From the NCBI GenBank assembly GCA_004793585.1, contig SRZB01000018.1, forward strand, positions 1 to 64,000: 64,000 nucleotides of DNA. Reading direction: 5' to 3'. The notes beneath the pieces are model-generated. The model saw only the letters and a program-made list of their open reading frames with translations. It was not told the DNA's origin and made no database searches. Below are positions 1-9,022 of this stretch, one piece after another (within the stretch, counting starts at the first letter, position 1; the number at the start of each line of letters is the position of its first letter). Made by a program: the position numbers and the translations under genes. The stretch is from Hominisplanchenecus murintestinalis (GTDB lineage: Bacteria > Bacillota > Clostridia > Lachnospirales > Lachnospiraceae).

Positions 1-162
1 TTTAAAAATAATTTCGATTTTTCTCATTTTGCTATTGACATTTATTAGCTGGACTTTTTCTTTATTATATTCGCTTTTGCTTGCGATTGCAAGCATTTGC
101 ATAGATTATTTTATGACAAAACTTTGAATTTTATACGCCCTTTGCGGCAGAAAGGAATATTT

Positions 163-1533
163 ATGGGATTCTTATCAGGACTGTTTCACTCAAGAGACAA
201 GCCCACCAACAGTACAAACGGCAGTGCCTACCGCTTTCTCTTTGGTGGAAGCAACTCCGGCAAAACCGTCAATGAACGAAGCGCCATGCAGATGACTGCA
301 GTCTATGCTTGCGTCAGGATTCTTTCGGAGTCCATCGCTGGGCTTCCGGTCCATGTCTATAAATACACGGACTCTGGCAGCAAAGAAAAAGCTATCAAGC
401 ATCCATTATATCGATTAATACACGATGAGCCAAATCCGGAAATGACATCCTTTGTCTTCCGGGAAACCTTGATGACGCATCTGCTTCTTTATGGAAATGC
501 CTATGCGCAAATTATCCGAAATGGCAAAGGCGAAGTCATCGCACTCTATCCGCTAATGGCCAATCGAATGAGTGTGGATCGTGACAATAAAGGGCACCTC
601 TACTACCAATATCAAATGCAGGATTCCGATGCACCAACTATGAAAAACGGAACAGTCATCCTGAAGTCATCAGATGTACTCCACATTCCAGGCCTTGGCT
701 TTGACGGTCTGGTCGGTTACTCTCCTATTGCTATGGCTAAAAACGCTATCGGTCTTGCAATTGCGACCGAGGAATATGGTGCTAAGTTCTTTGCAAACGG
801 TGCCACACCGGGAGGCATTCTGGAATATCCAGGCACCGTAAAAAATCCCGAATCTGTCAGAGAAAGCTGGACCAACGGCTTCTCTGGAAACAACTCTCAT
901 AAGGTAGCTGTTTTGGAAGAAGGCATGAAATACACGCCTATCTCCATCTCCCCAAATGAGGCACAGTTTCTGGAAACAAGAAAATTTCAGATTGATGAAA
1001 TAGCTCGAATCTTCAGGGTGCCACCCCATATGGTCGGTGATCTGGAAAAGTCGAGCTTTTCTAATATTGAGCAGCAATCTCTCGAATTTGTGAAGTACAC
1101 CTTGGAACCTTGGATTGTCCGTTGGGAGCAGTCCATTAACCGAGCTCTTCTATCTGAAACAGAGAAGGCTGCTTATTTTGTAAAGTTCAATGTCGACGGT
1201 CTCTTGCGTGGTGATTATCAAAGCCGGATGAACGGTTACGCCACTGCAAGACAGAATGGCTGGATGTCTGCAAACGATATCCGTGAACTTGAAAACCTGG
1301 ACCTCATCCCACCGGAACTTGGTGGTGACTTATATCTCATCAACGGAAACATGACCAAGCTGGAGGATGCAGGAATATTCGCAGCGACCACTGCTGACGG
1401 AAAGGAGGACGAGAACGATGAAGAAGTTCTGGAAGTGGAAGAATCAGACGGTGATCAATCAGGAGACACAGGAACAGACACTGGAGAGGACACTGTTTCT
1501 AAACGGCACCATCGCAGAGGAAAGCTGGTTTGA
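163..1533 (+). CDS. Phage portal protein (HK97 type)
   Basis: Portal subunit: forms the dodecameric ring at the capsid vertex through which DNA is packaged and ejected. The protein is 456 aa from the ATG at 163, which follows AAAGGAAT at a good distance; the frame is open further upstream from 97 but without a ribosome binding site. The region with MQMTAVYACVRILSESIAGL near residue 45 and the downstream HPLYRLI segment are characteristic of HK97-family portals. The C-terminal 50 residues are acidic and probably disordered, and overlap the protease gene by 116 bp in another frame. The terminase should lie just left of the window. An upstream perfect 7-bp stem (78-95) has no T-run. Confidence 0.93.
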   Translation: MGFLSGLFHSRDKPTNSTNGSAYRFLFGGSNSGKTVNERSAMQMTAVYACVRILSESIAGLPVHVYKYTDSGSKEKAIKHPLYRLIHDEPNPEMTSFVFRETLMTHLLLYGNAYAQIIRNGKGEVIALYPLMANRMSVDRDNKGHLYYQYQMQDSDAPTMKNGTVILKSSDVLHIPGLGFDGLVGYSPIAMAKNAIGLAIATEEYGAKFFANGATPGGILEYPGTVKNPESVRESWTNGFSGNNSHKVAVLEEGMKYTPISISPNEAQFLETRKFQIDEIARIFRVPPHMVGDLEKSSFSNIEQQSLEFVKYTLEPWIVRWEQSINRALLSETEKAAYFVKFNVDGLLRGDYQSRMNGYATARQNGWMSANDIRELENLDLIPPELGGDLYLINGNMTKLEDAGIFAATTADGKEDENDEEVLEVEESDGDQSGDTGTDTGEDTVSKRHHRRGKLV

Positions 1534-2161
1534 TGACGATATCACACCTAAGCTCTTTCGAGATGAGCTGTTTGCTGGAAACGGAGACATCACCATTTGG
1601 ATTAACTCTCCGGGAGGCGACTGCGTGGCCGCAGCTCAGATTTACAACATGATGATGGAATATCCCGGCAATGTCACTGTGAAGATTGATGGCATTGCAG
1701 CCTCCGCTGCATCTGTCATCGCTATGGCTGGCACAAAGGTGCTGGTATCACCAGTTTCCATGCTTATGATTCATAATCCGATGACTGTAGCTATGGGAGA
1801 TACATCTGAAATGCAAAAGGCTATCGCCATGTTGGATGAAGTCAAGGAATCCATCATCAACGCCTATGAAATCAAAACGGGCATGAGCCGTGCTAAGCTC
1901 TCTCATCTCATGGATGCAGAAACCTGGATGGATGCACACACAGCTATCGATATGGGTTTTGCCGACGGAATCCTGGCAGGGCCTGCAGAAACACCTGTAA
2001 AAAATAATGCGACTGGCCCGATGCTCTTCTCTCGTGCAGCGGTGACCAATTCTCTTATGGATAAGCTGGCTGCAAAGTGCCGCATTAAGAAGCCTGAAAC
2101 ACCGGAACGCTCTGTGGATTCTCTCATGGAGCGTCTTGACCTAATCAAACAATACATTTAA
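1418..2161 (+). CDS. Head maturation protease, ClpP-like
   Basis: ClpP/S49-type serine protease that cleaves the capsid delta domain and scaffold during head maturation. It is 247 aa from the ATG at 1418, preceded by AAAGGAGG; an in-frame ATG at 1367 lacks such a site. The body shows the family pattern: INSPGGD near residue 62, the nucleophile region AASAASVIAMAG at about 94-105 (Ser96 or Ser99), and the catalytic His in MLMIHNP (His119). It starts inside the portal gene and is followed 15 bp later by the capsid gene, the usual portal-protease-capsid order. The last 60 residues are variable and may hold the tail cleaved during maturation. Confidence 0.93.
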   Translation: MKKFWKWKNQTVINQETQEQTLERTLFLNGTIAEESWFDDDITPKLFRDELFAGNGDITIWINSPGGDCVAAAQIYNMMMEYPGNVTVKIDGIAASAASVIAMAGTKVLVSPVSMLMIHNPMTVAMGDTSEMQKAIAMLDEVKESIINAYEIKTGMSRAKLSHLMDAETWMDAHTAIDMGFADGILAGPAETPVKNNATGPMLFSRAAVTNSLMDKLAAKCRIKKPETPERSVDSLMERLDLIKQYI

Positions 2162-2176
2162 TGGAGGTATTCAACT

Positions 2177-3361
2177 ATGACTATTTTAGAACTGCGTGAA
2201 AAGCGCAATACCGCGTGGAATGCTGCAAAGGCATTTCTCGATTCTCACCGTACCGAGAAAGGTACTCTTACTGCCGAGGACGATGCTACTTATTCCAGAA
2301 TGGAACAGGAAATCGCCGATCTTGGTAAAGAAATTGCTCGTCTTGAAAGACAAGAAGCATTGGAGGCCGAGCTTAATATGCCGGTAAACAAGCCTCTCAC
2401 TTCTAAGCCGGGTAATTCTGCCACCGATAAATCTGCAAAAACTGGTCGTGCTTCTGATGAATACAAGAATGGTATGCTTCAGGCACTCCGCACCAACTTC
2501 CGTCAGGTATCTAATATTCTGCAAGAAGGTGTGGACGCTGACGGCGGCTACCTTGTACCGGAGGAATATGACAGTCGTTTGATTGATGTTCTTACCGAAG
2601 AAAACATCATGAGAAGTCTTGGACACACTATCACGACTTCCGGTGAGCATAAGATCAACATCGCTGCTACGAAACCTGCGGCTGCATGGATTGAGGAAGG
2701 TGGCGCACTTCAGTTTTCTGATGCGACCTTCAGTCAGATCCTTTTGGATGCGCACAAACTCCTTGTAGCTATCAAGGTCACCGAAGAACTTCTCTATGAT
2801 AATGCCTTCGGTCTTGAAAATTACATCATCGATCAGTTTGGCAAGGCTTTGGCAAATGCCGAGGAGGATGCATTCCTCAACGGTGACGGTTCCGGCAAAC
2901 CGACCGGCCTTTTCGCTGCGACTGGCGGCGGCACGGTAGCAGGTACGCTTTCTGCTGCGATCAAGTCTGATGATATGCTTGACCTGGTATACGCTCTTAA
3001 GCGTCCGTATCGCAAGAATGCAAGTTTCATCATGAATGATAAGACGTTGGCACAGCTCCGCAAGCTGAAGGACAACAATGGTGCATACATCTGGCAGCCT
3101 TCCTATCAGTCCGGTGAACCGGATAAGGTACTTGGCTATGCCGTTCATACCTCTGCGTATGCACCGGAGAATGCTATCGCTTTCGGTGATTACAGCTATT
3201 ACAACATTGGTGATCGTGGTACTCGTTCCTTCAAGCAACTCACTGAGCTTTTTGCAGGCAACGGTATGATTGGCTATGTAGCAAAGGAACGTGTCGATGG
3301 CAAGCTGATTCTTCCGGAAGCAGTACAGATTTTGAAACTCAGTGGTTCTTCTAAGGGCTAA
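2177..3361 (+). CDS. Major capsid protein (HK97 fold)
   Basis: Main shell protein, 394 aa, ATG at 2177 preceded by ATGGAGGT. Residues 1 to about 115 form a charged, helical delta domain with coiled-coil character (repeated Leu/Glu/Lys, then a Ser/Thr/Lys-rich linker), expected to be removed by the ClpP-like protease upstream. From about 118 the HK97 core begins: GGYLVPEEYDSRLIDVL, then KLLVAIKVTEELLYDN and the FLNGDGSGKPTGLF loop typical of phiC31/HK97-type capsids. Codon use is biased and even across the gene, as for a highly expressed structural protein. A strong hairpin follows immediately downstream. Confidence 0.95.
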   Translation: MTILELREKRNTAWNAAKAFLDSHRTEKGTLTAEDDATYSRMEQEIADLGKEIARLERQEALEAELNMPVNKPLTSKPGNSATDKSAKTGRASDEYKNGMLQALRTNFRQVSNILQEGVDADGGYLVPEEYDSRLIDVLTEENIMRSLGHTITTSGEHKINIAATKPAAAWIEEGGALQFSDATFSQILLDAHKLLVAIKVTEELLYDNAFGLENYIIDQFGKALANAEEDAFLNGDGSGKPTGLFAATGGGTVAGTLSAAIKSDDMLDLVYALKRPYRKNASFIMNDKTLAQLRKLKDNNGAYIWQPSYQSGEPDKVLGYAVHTSAYAPENAIAFGDYSYYNIGDRGTRSFKQLTELFAGNGMIGYVAKERVDGKLILPEAVQILKLSGSSKG

Positions 3362-3367
3362 ACATGA

Positions 3368-3400
3368 AAGGTAGCGTCTTCTCTTATGAGACGCTGCCTT
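3368..3400 (+). terminator. Hairpin after capsid gene (partial terminator)
   Basis: 12-bp stem (3368-3379 pairing with 3389-3400, one G-T wobble) around a 9-nt loop, followed by CCTTTTATG rather than a clean T-run. It begins 6 bp after the capsid stop. Likely a leaky terminator or 3' mRNA stabiliser that raises capsid expression over the connectors downstream. Confidence 0.6.
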
Positions 3401-3426
3401 CCTTTTATGATTGGAGGCGATAAACG

Positions 3427-3699
3427 ATGATTGTCACTTTAGAAGAAATGAAGCAGTATCTCCGAGTGGATTTTGATGATGACGATTTTCTCATCGAGAC
3501 GCTCATCACATCAGCTACACGCCTCTGCATGGATATTACAAGGCAGAATGAAGATGTCTTTGAAGAAAGTGAGAATGCAAAGCCTGCTGTCTATTATGCG
3601 GTAGCCTACCTCTACGAACATCGTGAGGAAGCTGACCATCATGCTCTGACACTGACTTTGCGCTCTCTTCTCTTCGGTTCCAGAAAGGAGGCTTTCTGA
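3427..3699 (+). CDS. Head-tail connector (gp6-like)
   Basis: Small connector, 90 aa, with TTGGAGGCGATAAACG before the ATG. The pattern MIVTLEEMKQYLRVDFDDDD followed by a helical region with YYAVAYLYEHRE matches the phage gp6/Phage_connect_1 family, whose ring sits below the portal. Its stop overlaps the start of the next gene by one base (TGATG), giving translational coupling. Position between capsid and head closure gene supports the call. Confidence 0.85.
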   Translation: MIVTLEEMKQYLRVDFDDDDFLIETLITSATRLCMDITRQNEDVFEESENAKPAVYYAVAYLYEHREEADHHALTLTLRSLLFGSRKEAF

Positions 3700-4031
3700 T
3701 GAATATTGAGCTGCTAAATGTTCGCATCTACATTCAGAAGAATGAAGTCATCTCCGATGCAATTGGAAATCGAAAGAACGCTTGGAAAGATTACTACACC
3801 TGCTATGCCACCGTTAGTGCAGAAGCTGGAAAGGAATCCACCGATGCTGGTCTTGTCGTAGATGATTCCAAGATTGATTTTACGATCCGTTACTGTAAGA
3901 AAGCTGCTGCTCTTACCTCTACTGGATATCGAGTACAGTTTGGAAGTGAACTATACGATATTTTGGCAGTAGACCATATGAATTTTAAGCGAAAATGCAT
4001 CAAACTCTCCTGTCAGAAAGTGAGGCGGTGA
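3699..4031 (+). CDS. Phage head closure / head-tail joining protein
   Basis: 110 aa, start coupled to the preceding gene. Small beta-rich protein with the arrangement expected for the SPP1 gp16/HK97 gp7 head-tail joining family: an N-terminal strand with residues on IYIQKNE, a central YYTCYATVSAEAGKE, a conserved DFTIRYCK and a C-terminal YDILAVDHMNFKRKCIKL. It would plug the portal after packaging. Assignment rests on gene order and this pattern. Confidence 0.8.
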   Translation: MNIELLNVRIYIQKNEVISDAIGNRKNAWKDYYTCYATVSAEAGKESTDAGLVVDDSKIDFTIRYCKKAAALTSTGYRVQFGSELYDILAVDHMNFKRKCIKLSCQKVRR

Positions 4032-4032
4032 C

Positions 4033-4416
4033 ATGGCCCAGAAAGTAAAAATTGACGCTCTTGCCGAAGCTGTTATGAAGGAACTGACCGAATATGCTGA
4101 CCTTGCAACAGTAGATATGAAGGCTGCTGTCAAAAAAGCCGGTAACACTGTAAAGAAGCAGATACAAGGTTCCGCTCCCAAAGATACCGGTGCCTACAGC
4201 AAGAGCTGGTCTGTGAAGAACACAAAGGAAACCTCCAAATCGCTGGAGGTCACTGTGTATTCCAGAAATCGTTATCAGTTGGCTCATCTTCTGGAATTTG
4301 GTCACGCCAAGCGTGGCGGTGGCCGTGTATCCGGTCGTTCCCACATCGCTCCTGCCGAAGAATCCGGTATCAAAGAACTGGAATCTGAGATTGAGAGGTG
4401 TCTGAAAAATGGATAG
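4033..4416 (+). CDS. HK97 gp10-like tail completion protein
   Basis: 127 aa. The central region with GSAPKDTGAYSKSW and the C-terminal LLEFGHAKRGGGRVSGRSHI are signatures of the HK97 gp10 family, which acts at the head-tail junction or tail terminator. The start lies 1 bp after the stop of the head closure gene and the end overlaps the next start by 8 bp, so the connector genes form one translational block. Confidence 0.88.
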   Translation: MAQKVKIDALAEAVMKELTEYADLATVDMKAAVKKAGNTVKKQIQGSAPKDTGAYSKSWSVKNTKETSKSLEVTVYSRNRYQLAHLLEFGHAKRGGGRVSGRSHIAPAEESGIKELESEIERCLKNG

Positions 4417-4726
4417 ATTACTGAAAATTTTATCAGAGATGGCCCTTCCCTTTGCCTATGACCACTTTGTTGAAGGAGAGTCGCCAAATCCACCATTCAT
4501 CTGCTACCTGCTTCCGGGAAGCGACAACTTCTCCGCAGATGGCCGTGCCTATTACAAAATCAACGAGGTTCATATTGAACTCTACTGTGATAGCAAGGAC
4601 CCGGCATTGGAAGCAACACTGGAAGCTGTGCTTGATGAGCACGGCATTTTTTATAACAAAACAGAGGTCTGGATTGAGAGCGAGAAGCTCTATGAAGTCC
4701 TCTACACATTTGAAATGGAGGTTTAA
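4409..4726 (+). CDS. Probable tail terminator / minor connector protein
   Basis: 105 aa, overlapping the gp10-like gene by 8 bp. It lacks a strong motif that I can name. It has a mixed alpha/beta pattern with PFICYLLPG and a conserved-looking HIELYCDSKDPALE, as in short proteins found between gp10-like and major tail protein genes. By position it is the tail terminator (Ttr) that caps tail polymerisation. The function is an inference from order. Confidence 0.65.
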   Translation: MDRLLKILSEMALPFAYDHFVEGESPNPPFICYLLPGSDNFSADGRAYYKINEVHIELYCDSKDPALEATLEAVLDEHGIFYNKTEVWIESEKLYEVLYTFEMEV

Positions 4727-4731
4727 TCAAC

Positions 4732-5304
4732 ATGGGTAATAAAGTCAAATATAACCTGAAAAATGTTCATGCCGCCAAGCTCACTCGTAGCGAGGACGGC
4801 TCCTTTACCTACGCCAAGCCGAAGGCTATTCCCGGTGCAGTCAGCATCAGTTTGGATGCCGAGGGTGACAGTTCTCCGTTCTATGCCGATGGTATTGTAT
4901 ATTTCCGTTCCACTGCCAACAACGGTTACAGTGGTGATTTGGAAATCGCACTCATTCCGGAATGGTTCCGTACAGAAATTCTGAAAGAAGAGCTTGATAA
5001 CAATGGCGTGCTTATTGAAAATGCAACCATCACCGAACTGGAGAAGTTCGCATTGCTCTTTGAGTTTGACGGTGATGTCAGAAGCATTCGCCATGTGCTT
5101 TACAACTGCACTTCCTCTCGTCCTTCCATTGAATCTGAGACTAAAGAGGATACCATCGAGCCGGGTAAAGAAAAGCTCACGCTTACCGCTGATCCTAGAG
5201 AGGATGGTCTCGTCAAGAGCCGCACCGGTGATGCGACAGATGCAGAAATTTATAAAAACTGGTACCAGCAGGTTTATGTACCGGTACCTAAGACAGAAGG
5301 ATAA
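4732..5304 (+). CDS. Major tail protein (phi13 / TP901-1 family)
   Basis: Tail tube subunit, 190 aa, preceded by GGAGGTTTAATCAAC. The sequence contains the family segments VKYNLKNVHAAKLT, an IPGAVSISLDAEGD beta region and LIPEWFRTEIL, typical of the phi13-type tail tube family in Firmicutes. The end is rich in charged residues. Followed after 14 bp by the tail assembly chaperone gene. Confidence 0.88.
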   Translation: MGNKVKYNLKNVHAAKLTRSEDGSFTYAKPKAIPGAVSISLDAEGDSSPFYADGIVYFRSTANNGYSGDLEIALIPEWFRTEILKEELDNNGVLIENATITELEKFALLFEFDGDVRSIRHVLYNCTSSRPSIESETKEDTIEPGKEKLTLTADPREDGLVKSRTGDATDAEIYKNWYQQVYVPVPKTEG

Positions 5305-5318
5305 GGAGGACGTAAGAC

Positions 5319-5693
5319 ATGTTAGAAAAAGCAATTACAATCGGTGATAAGCAGGTCAAATTCCGTTCCTCCGCTACTATTCCCAGACTCTACCGTGCAA
5401 AATTCAAGCGTGATATCTTCAAAGACCTCTCACGCCTTGAATCATCCTATAAGGGTAATTCTGATGATGGTTCATCCTTTGAGATCGAAGACTTGGAGAT
5501 TTTCGAGAACGTGGCCTATATCATGGCCTACCATGCTGACCACAGTATTCCGGCAACCATTGAAGAGTGGCTGGATGAATTTGAGATGTTCTCCATCTAT
5601 GAGGTACTTCCTGAAATTCTCGAACTCTGGGGCATGAATCTTCAGACAGAAATTGAATCTAAAAAAAACTTCATCGCAGTAGCCGGGAAATGA
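5319..5693 (+). CDS. Tail assembly chaperone, G component
   Basis: 124 aa, preceded by AAGGAGG. It is analogous to lambda gpG: a chaperone that coats the tape measure protein before the tube polymerises. Residues 1-60 contain KQVKFRSSATIPRLYRAKF, a pattern common in gram-positive siphovirus G proteins. Ten codons before the stop sits an A-AAA-AAC slippery heptamer (5663-5669), in the zero frame. A -1 shift there enters the open frame ending at 5854, giving a G-T fusion of about 178 residues. The stop overlaps the ATG of the T frame (ATGA). Confidence 0.85.
   Translation: MLEKAITIGDKQVKFRSSATIPRLYRAKFKRDIFKDLSRLESSYKGNSDDGSSFEIEDLEIFENVAYIMAYHADHSIPATIEEWLDEFEMFSIYEVLPEILELWGMNLQTEIESKKNFIAVAGK
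5663..5669 (+). promoter_or_regulatory. Programmed -1 ribosomal frameshift site (A-AAA-AAC)
   Basis: Within a run of eight A (5661-5668) the zero-frame codons are AAA AAA AAC, so the heptamer 5663-5669 is the classical A-AAA-AAC slippery site. The -1 frame has no stop between the heptamer and 5852, and gives the known T-domain pattern. This is direct sequence evidence; the shift efficiency is unknown. Confidence 0.8.
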
Positions 5694-5854
5694 CCACACC
5701 GTTGTTTCTCCTGCGTTGTATTGAAATCGGTATCTCTATCAGAGACCTTGACCTTTTAACCATTGGAATGGTGATGGACATTTGGACAGAAAAAGCAAAT
5801 GACGATGTGAAATACCAGCAAATCGCAACACAGGAGGACTTCGACAAATTCTAA
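5690..5854 (+). CDS. Tail assembly chaperone, T extension (G-T frameshift product)
   Basis: 54 codons in the -1 frame relative to the G gene. The encoded segment has LRCIEIGISIRDLDLLTIGM and ends with TQEDFDKF, which is the recurrent C-terminal chaperone domain of gram-positive siphoviruses. The ATG at 5690 overlaps the G stop, but the upstream slippery site makes translation as a G-T fusion more likely than independent initiation, as in lambda gpGT. It is followed 15 bp later by the tape measure gene. Confidence 0.8.
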   Translation: MTTPLFLLRCIEIGISIRDLDLLTIGMVMDIWTEKANDDVKYQQIATQEDFDKF

Positions 5855-5869
5855 GGAGGTGACGTACAA

Positions 5870-8800
5870 GTGGCAAATCGAATCAAAGGTATCACTGTTG
5901 AAATCGGTGGCGATACGACTGGCCTAGATAAAGCCTTAAAGTCGGTCAATACTTCAATTCGCTCTACCCAGTCTGCCCTGAAGGACGTCAACCGCCTCTT
6001 GAAGCTGGACCCTTCCAATACGGAATTACTCTCTCAAAAGCAAAAACTCTTGAAAGATGCCATCGCAGCCACAAAGGAAAAGTTGGATTCACTCAAGGTA
6101 GCACAGGAGCAGGCCAAGCAACAGTTGGAAAATGGAGAACTCGGTCAGGACAAATATGACGCTCTTCAGCGTGAGATCGTAGCGACCGAGGAAGAATTAC
6201 GACGCCTGCAGCAAGAAGCTGCCACTACAAACACTGCGCTTTCTAAAATAGATGTGGCTGGTCAAAAGATGGAGACCGTCGGTAATTCCATCGCTGGTGC
6301 CGGCAAAAAGATGATGGGCGTGACTACCGTAATTGGTGGTGTCGGTGTCGCCGCAGTAAAAACAGCAGCTGACTTTGACTCTGCAATGAGTCAGGTAGCT
6401 GCTGTTTCTGGTGCTACAGGTAAGGACTTTGATGCTCTCAGAAATAAAGCCCGTGAAATGGGTGCTAAAACTAAGTTCTCCGCAACAGAAGCCGCAGAAG
6501 CTATGAACTACATGGCGATGGCCGGTTGGAAAACTGAAGATATGCTGGATGGTATCGAGGGTGTCATGAACCTTGCTGCTGCCTCTGGTGAGGACTTAGC
6601 AACAACTTCTGACATCGTAACCGATGCCTTGACTGCCTTCGGACTCTCTGCAAAGGACTCCGGTCATTTTGCAGACATCCTTGCTGCAGCATCCTCCAAT
6701 GCAAATACGAATGTATCCATGATGGGTGAAACCTTCAAGTACTGTGCTCCTATCGCTGGTGCACTTGGTTTCTCCGCTGAGGATACTGCAGAAGCAATCG
6801 GCCTCATGGCCAATGCCGGTATCAAGTCTTCTCAGGCTGGTACCGCCCTTCGTACTATTATGAACAACCTTGCTGGTGATGTAAAAATCAGTGGTAAGGC
6901 CATCGGAGATGTCACTATCGCCACTACCAACGCAGATGGTTCCATGCGTGACCTTTCTGATATTTTAGCTGACTGTCGTTCTGCTTTTGGAAACTTAACA
7001 GAATCCGAAAAAGCTCAAGCCGCTGAATCACTCGTCGGCAAAAATGCCATGTCCGGCTTCCTAGCTCTGATGAATGCTGGCCAAGGCGATATTGATAAGC
7101 TCTCCTCTGCAATTGATAACTGTGACGGATCAGCTGAAAAAATGGCTATGACTATGCAGGATAATCTTGCCGGTCAGCTTACTATCTTAAAGTCTCAGCT
7201 TCAGGAGCTTGCCATTTCTTTTGGTGATATCCTGATGCCTGCTATCCGCTCCATCGTATCGAAATTGCAAGGTTTCGTAGATAAACTTAACGAAATGGAT
7301 GAAGGCACCAAGAGAACTATTGTTACCATTGCTCTTTTGGTCGCCTCAATCGGTCCATTGCTTGTCATCATCGGAACAGCCATCTCGAAAATTGGTGTGG
7401 CTATGCAGGGCTTTGTGAAGCTGGCAAATGGTATTAGCAAATTGAAGATCGCCATTCAAGGTGGAACCGGCGTTCTTGGAAAACTCGGTGCCGCACTTGG
7501 TGGCATCTCTGCTCCCGTGTTGGCTGTTGTTGCTGTTATTGCCGTTTTGGTAGCTGCCTTTGTTCACCTTTGGAAAACCAACGAGGGCTTCCGGGATGCA
7601 ATTATCGGGACTTGGAACCGTATCAAAGATACTATCTCCGGTTTTTGTCAGGGTATTGTTGACAGGCTGAATGCTCTGGGATTTCAGTTTACTGATATCG
7701 TGGATGTTCTAAAGACTGTATGGGATGGTTTTTGTCAGGTTCTCGCTCCAATCTTTGAAGGAGTATTTAACTACATTGCAAATATTCTCTCCACAGTAAC
7801 TGGTGTAATCACCGGAATTCTGGATGTCTTTATCGGCATCTTTACCGGGAACTGGTCACAGGCATGGAATGGTGTAAAGGATATATTTTCTTCCATTTGG
7901 AACGGAATCAGTAGCTTCTTTACCAACATTCTCAATGTTATCAAGGGCGTTGCAGATGTCGTCCTTGGATGGTTTGGCACTAGCTGGAATGAAGTCTGGA
8001 CGAATATCAAGACATTCTTTGAAGGAATCTGGAATGGTATTGCTACGTTCTTTACCAACATCTGGGAGACACTGAAAAATGTCGTAACCGTCGGTATCAT
8101 GGCGATAGGTTCCATTTTAAGTGCTGCTTTTGATATTATTACACTTCCATTTCGCTTTATCTGGGAGAACTGCAAAGAAATTATTATCTCAGTCTGGGAT
8201 GTTATTAAATCCAAGGTAATAACTGTAATTCATGCAGTGGCATCTGTGATCAGCACTGTGATGAACGCCATCAAGACGGTATTTTCTACTGTGTGGAATG
8301 CGATAAAGACAGTGGTGACCACAGTGGTAAATGCCATCAAGTCTGTCGTAACGACTGTGTTCAATGCTATCAAGAACACAGCAACCACCGTATGGAATGC
8401 AATAAAAACCGCTGTTACAACTCCGGTTAACGCCATCAAAAGCTCTGTCACAACAGTATTTAATTCTGTAAAAAGTACAGTTAGTAGCATCTTTAATGGA
8501 ATCAAATCAACTGCTACTTCCGTGTGGAACGGCATAAAATCCGCCATCATTACTCCTATCGAGGCAGCTAAAAACAAAGTCAAAAGTGTGGTTGATGCTA
8601 TCAAGGGATTTTTCTCCGGCATGAAGATTTCTCTTCCGCACATCAAGCTGCCACATTTCAAAGTAACTGGAAAACTGTCCATCGCTCCGCCTTCTGTACC
8701 ACATCTTTCTATTGATTGGTACAAGGAAGGCGGTATCATGACTAGTCCTACTATCTTTGGAATGAACGGATCTTCTTTGATGGCTGGAGGTGAAGCCGGT

Positions 8801-9022
8801 GCAGAAGCTATCCTTCCTCTCGCCGGTTTCTACAAACAGCTGAAAGCGATGATTTCCAGTCATCTCAATACCAGTGCAATGGAAAAATATCTGGCAGTCA
8901 TTGCAGATAATTCCAGTAAGGGCATCTACCTTGAGGACGGTACACTTGTTGGCCATCTGCTCCCGGCAATCGATGGTGAGCTCGGCAAAGCTCAAAAGCT
9001 ACAAAGGAGGCTCAGTCTATGA
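5870..9022 (+). CDS. Tail tape measure protein
   Basis: 1050 aa, GTG start with an excellent AAGGAGGTGA site. Residues 1-130 form a long coiled coil (VEIGGDTTGLDKALKSV at the start). The TP901-type core follows at about 160-400 with the MSQVAAVSGA and GWKTEDMLDGI segments. Hydrophobic segments at about 485-560 and 620-790 may contact the membrane during DNA ejection. Residues about 798-896 consist of nine 11-residue repeats. The C-terminal end contains GGEAGAEAILPL, a common tape measure ending. Its length fixes tail length (very roughly 1.5 angstrom per residue in known phages). It overlaps the Dit gene by 4 bp. Confidence 0.95.
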   Translation: MANRIKGITVEIGGDTTGLDKALKSVNTSIRSTQSALKDVNRLLKLDPSNTELLSQKQKLLKDAIAATKEKLDSLKVAQEQAKQQLENGELGQDKYDALQREIVATEEELRRLQQEAATTNTALSKIDVAGQKMETVGNSIAGAGKKMMGVTTVIGGVGVAAVKTAADFDSAMSQVAAVSGATGKDFDALRNKAREMGAKTKFSATEAAEAMNYMAMAGWKTEDMLDGIEGVMNLAAASGEDLATTSDIVTDALTAFGLSAKDSGHFADILAAASSNANTNVSMMGETFKYCAPIAGALGFSAEDTAEAIGLMANAGIKSSQAGTALRTIMNNLAGDVKISGKAIGDVTIATTNADGSMRDLSDILADCRSAFGNLTESEKAQAAESLVGKNAMSGFLALMNAGQGDIDKLSSAIDNCDGSAEKMAMTMQDNLAGQLTILKSQLQELAISFGDILMPAIRSIVSKLQGFVDKLNEMDEGTKRTIVTIALLVASIGPLLVIIGTAISKIGVAMQGFVKLANGISKLKIAIQGGTGVLGKLGAALGGISAPVLAVVAVIAVLVAAFVHLWKTNEGFRDAIIGTWNRIKDTISGFCQGIVDRLNALGFQFTDIVDVLKTVWDGFCQVLAPIFEGVFNYIANILSTVTGVITGILDVFIGIFTGNWSQAWNGVKDIFSSIWNGISSFFTNILNVIKGVADVVLGWFGTSWNEVWTNIKTFFEGIWNGIATFFTNIWETLKNVVTVGIMAIGSILSAAFDIITLPFRFIWENCKEIIISVWDVIKSKVITVIHAVASVISTVMNAIKTVFSTVWNAIKTVVTTVVNAIKSVVTTVFNAIKNTATTVWNAIKTAVTTPVNAIKSSVTTVFNSVKSTVSSIFNGIKSTATSVWNGIKSAIITPIEAAKNKVKSVVDAIKGFFSGMKISLPHIKLPHFKVTGKLSIAPPSVPHLSIDWYKEGGIMTSPTIFGMNGSSLMAGGEAGAEAILPLAGFYKQLKAMISSHLNTSAMEKYLAVIADNSSKGIYLEDGTLVGHLLPAIDGELGKAQKLQRRLSL
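8261..8557 (+). repeat. Nine tandem 33-bp repeats in the tape measure gene
   Basis: The DNA encodes nine 11-residue units of the type x-N-A-I-K-x-x-x-T-T-V. Units have diverged at the nucleotide level but keep phase. Such 11-residue helical repeats allow tail length to change by recombination. Confidence 0.8.

Noticed and set aside
2186..3238. 350-codon antisense frame over the capsid gene
   Set aside because: Shadow of a strongly coding gene; no ribosome binding site and no protein pattern.
4723..5334. 203-codon antisense frame over the major tail protein gene
   Set aside because: The plus-strand major tail protein explains the region; no signal on the minus strand.
7771..8995. Antisense frames over the tape measure gene
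   Set aside because: Created by the 33-bp repeats and codon bias; no start signals.
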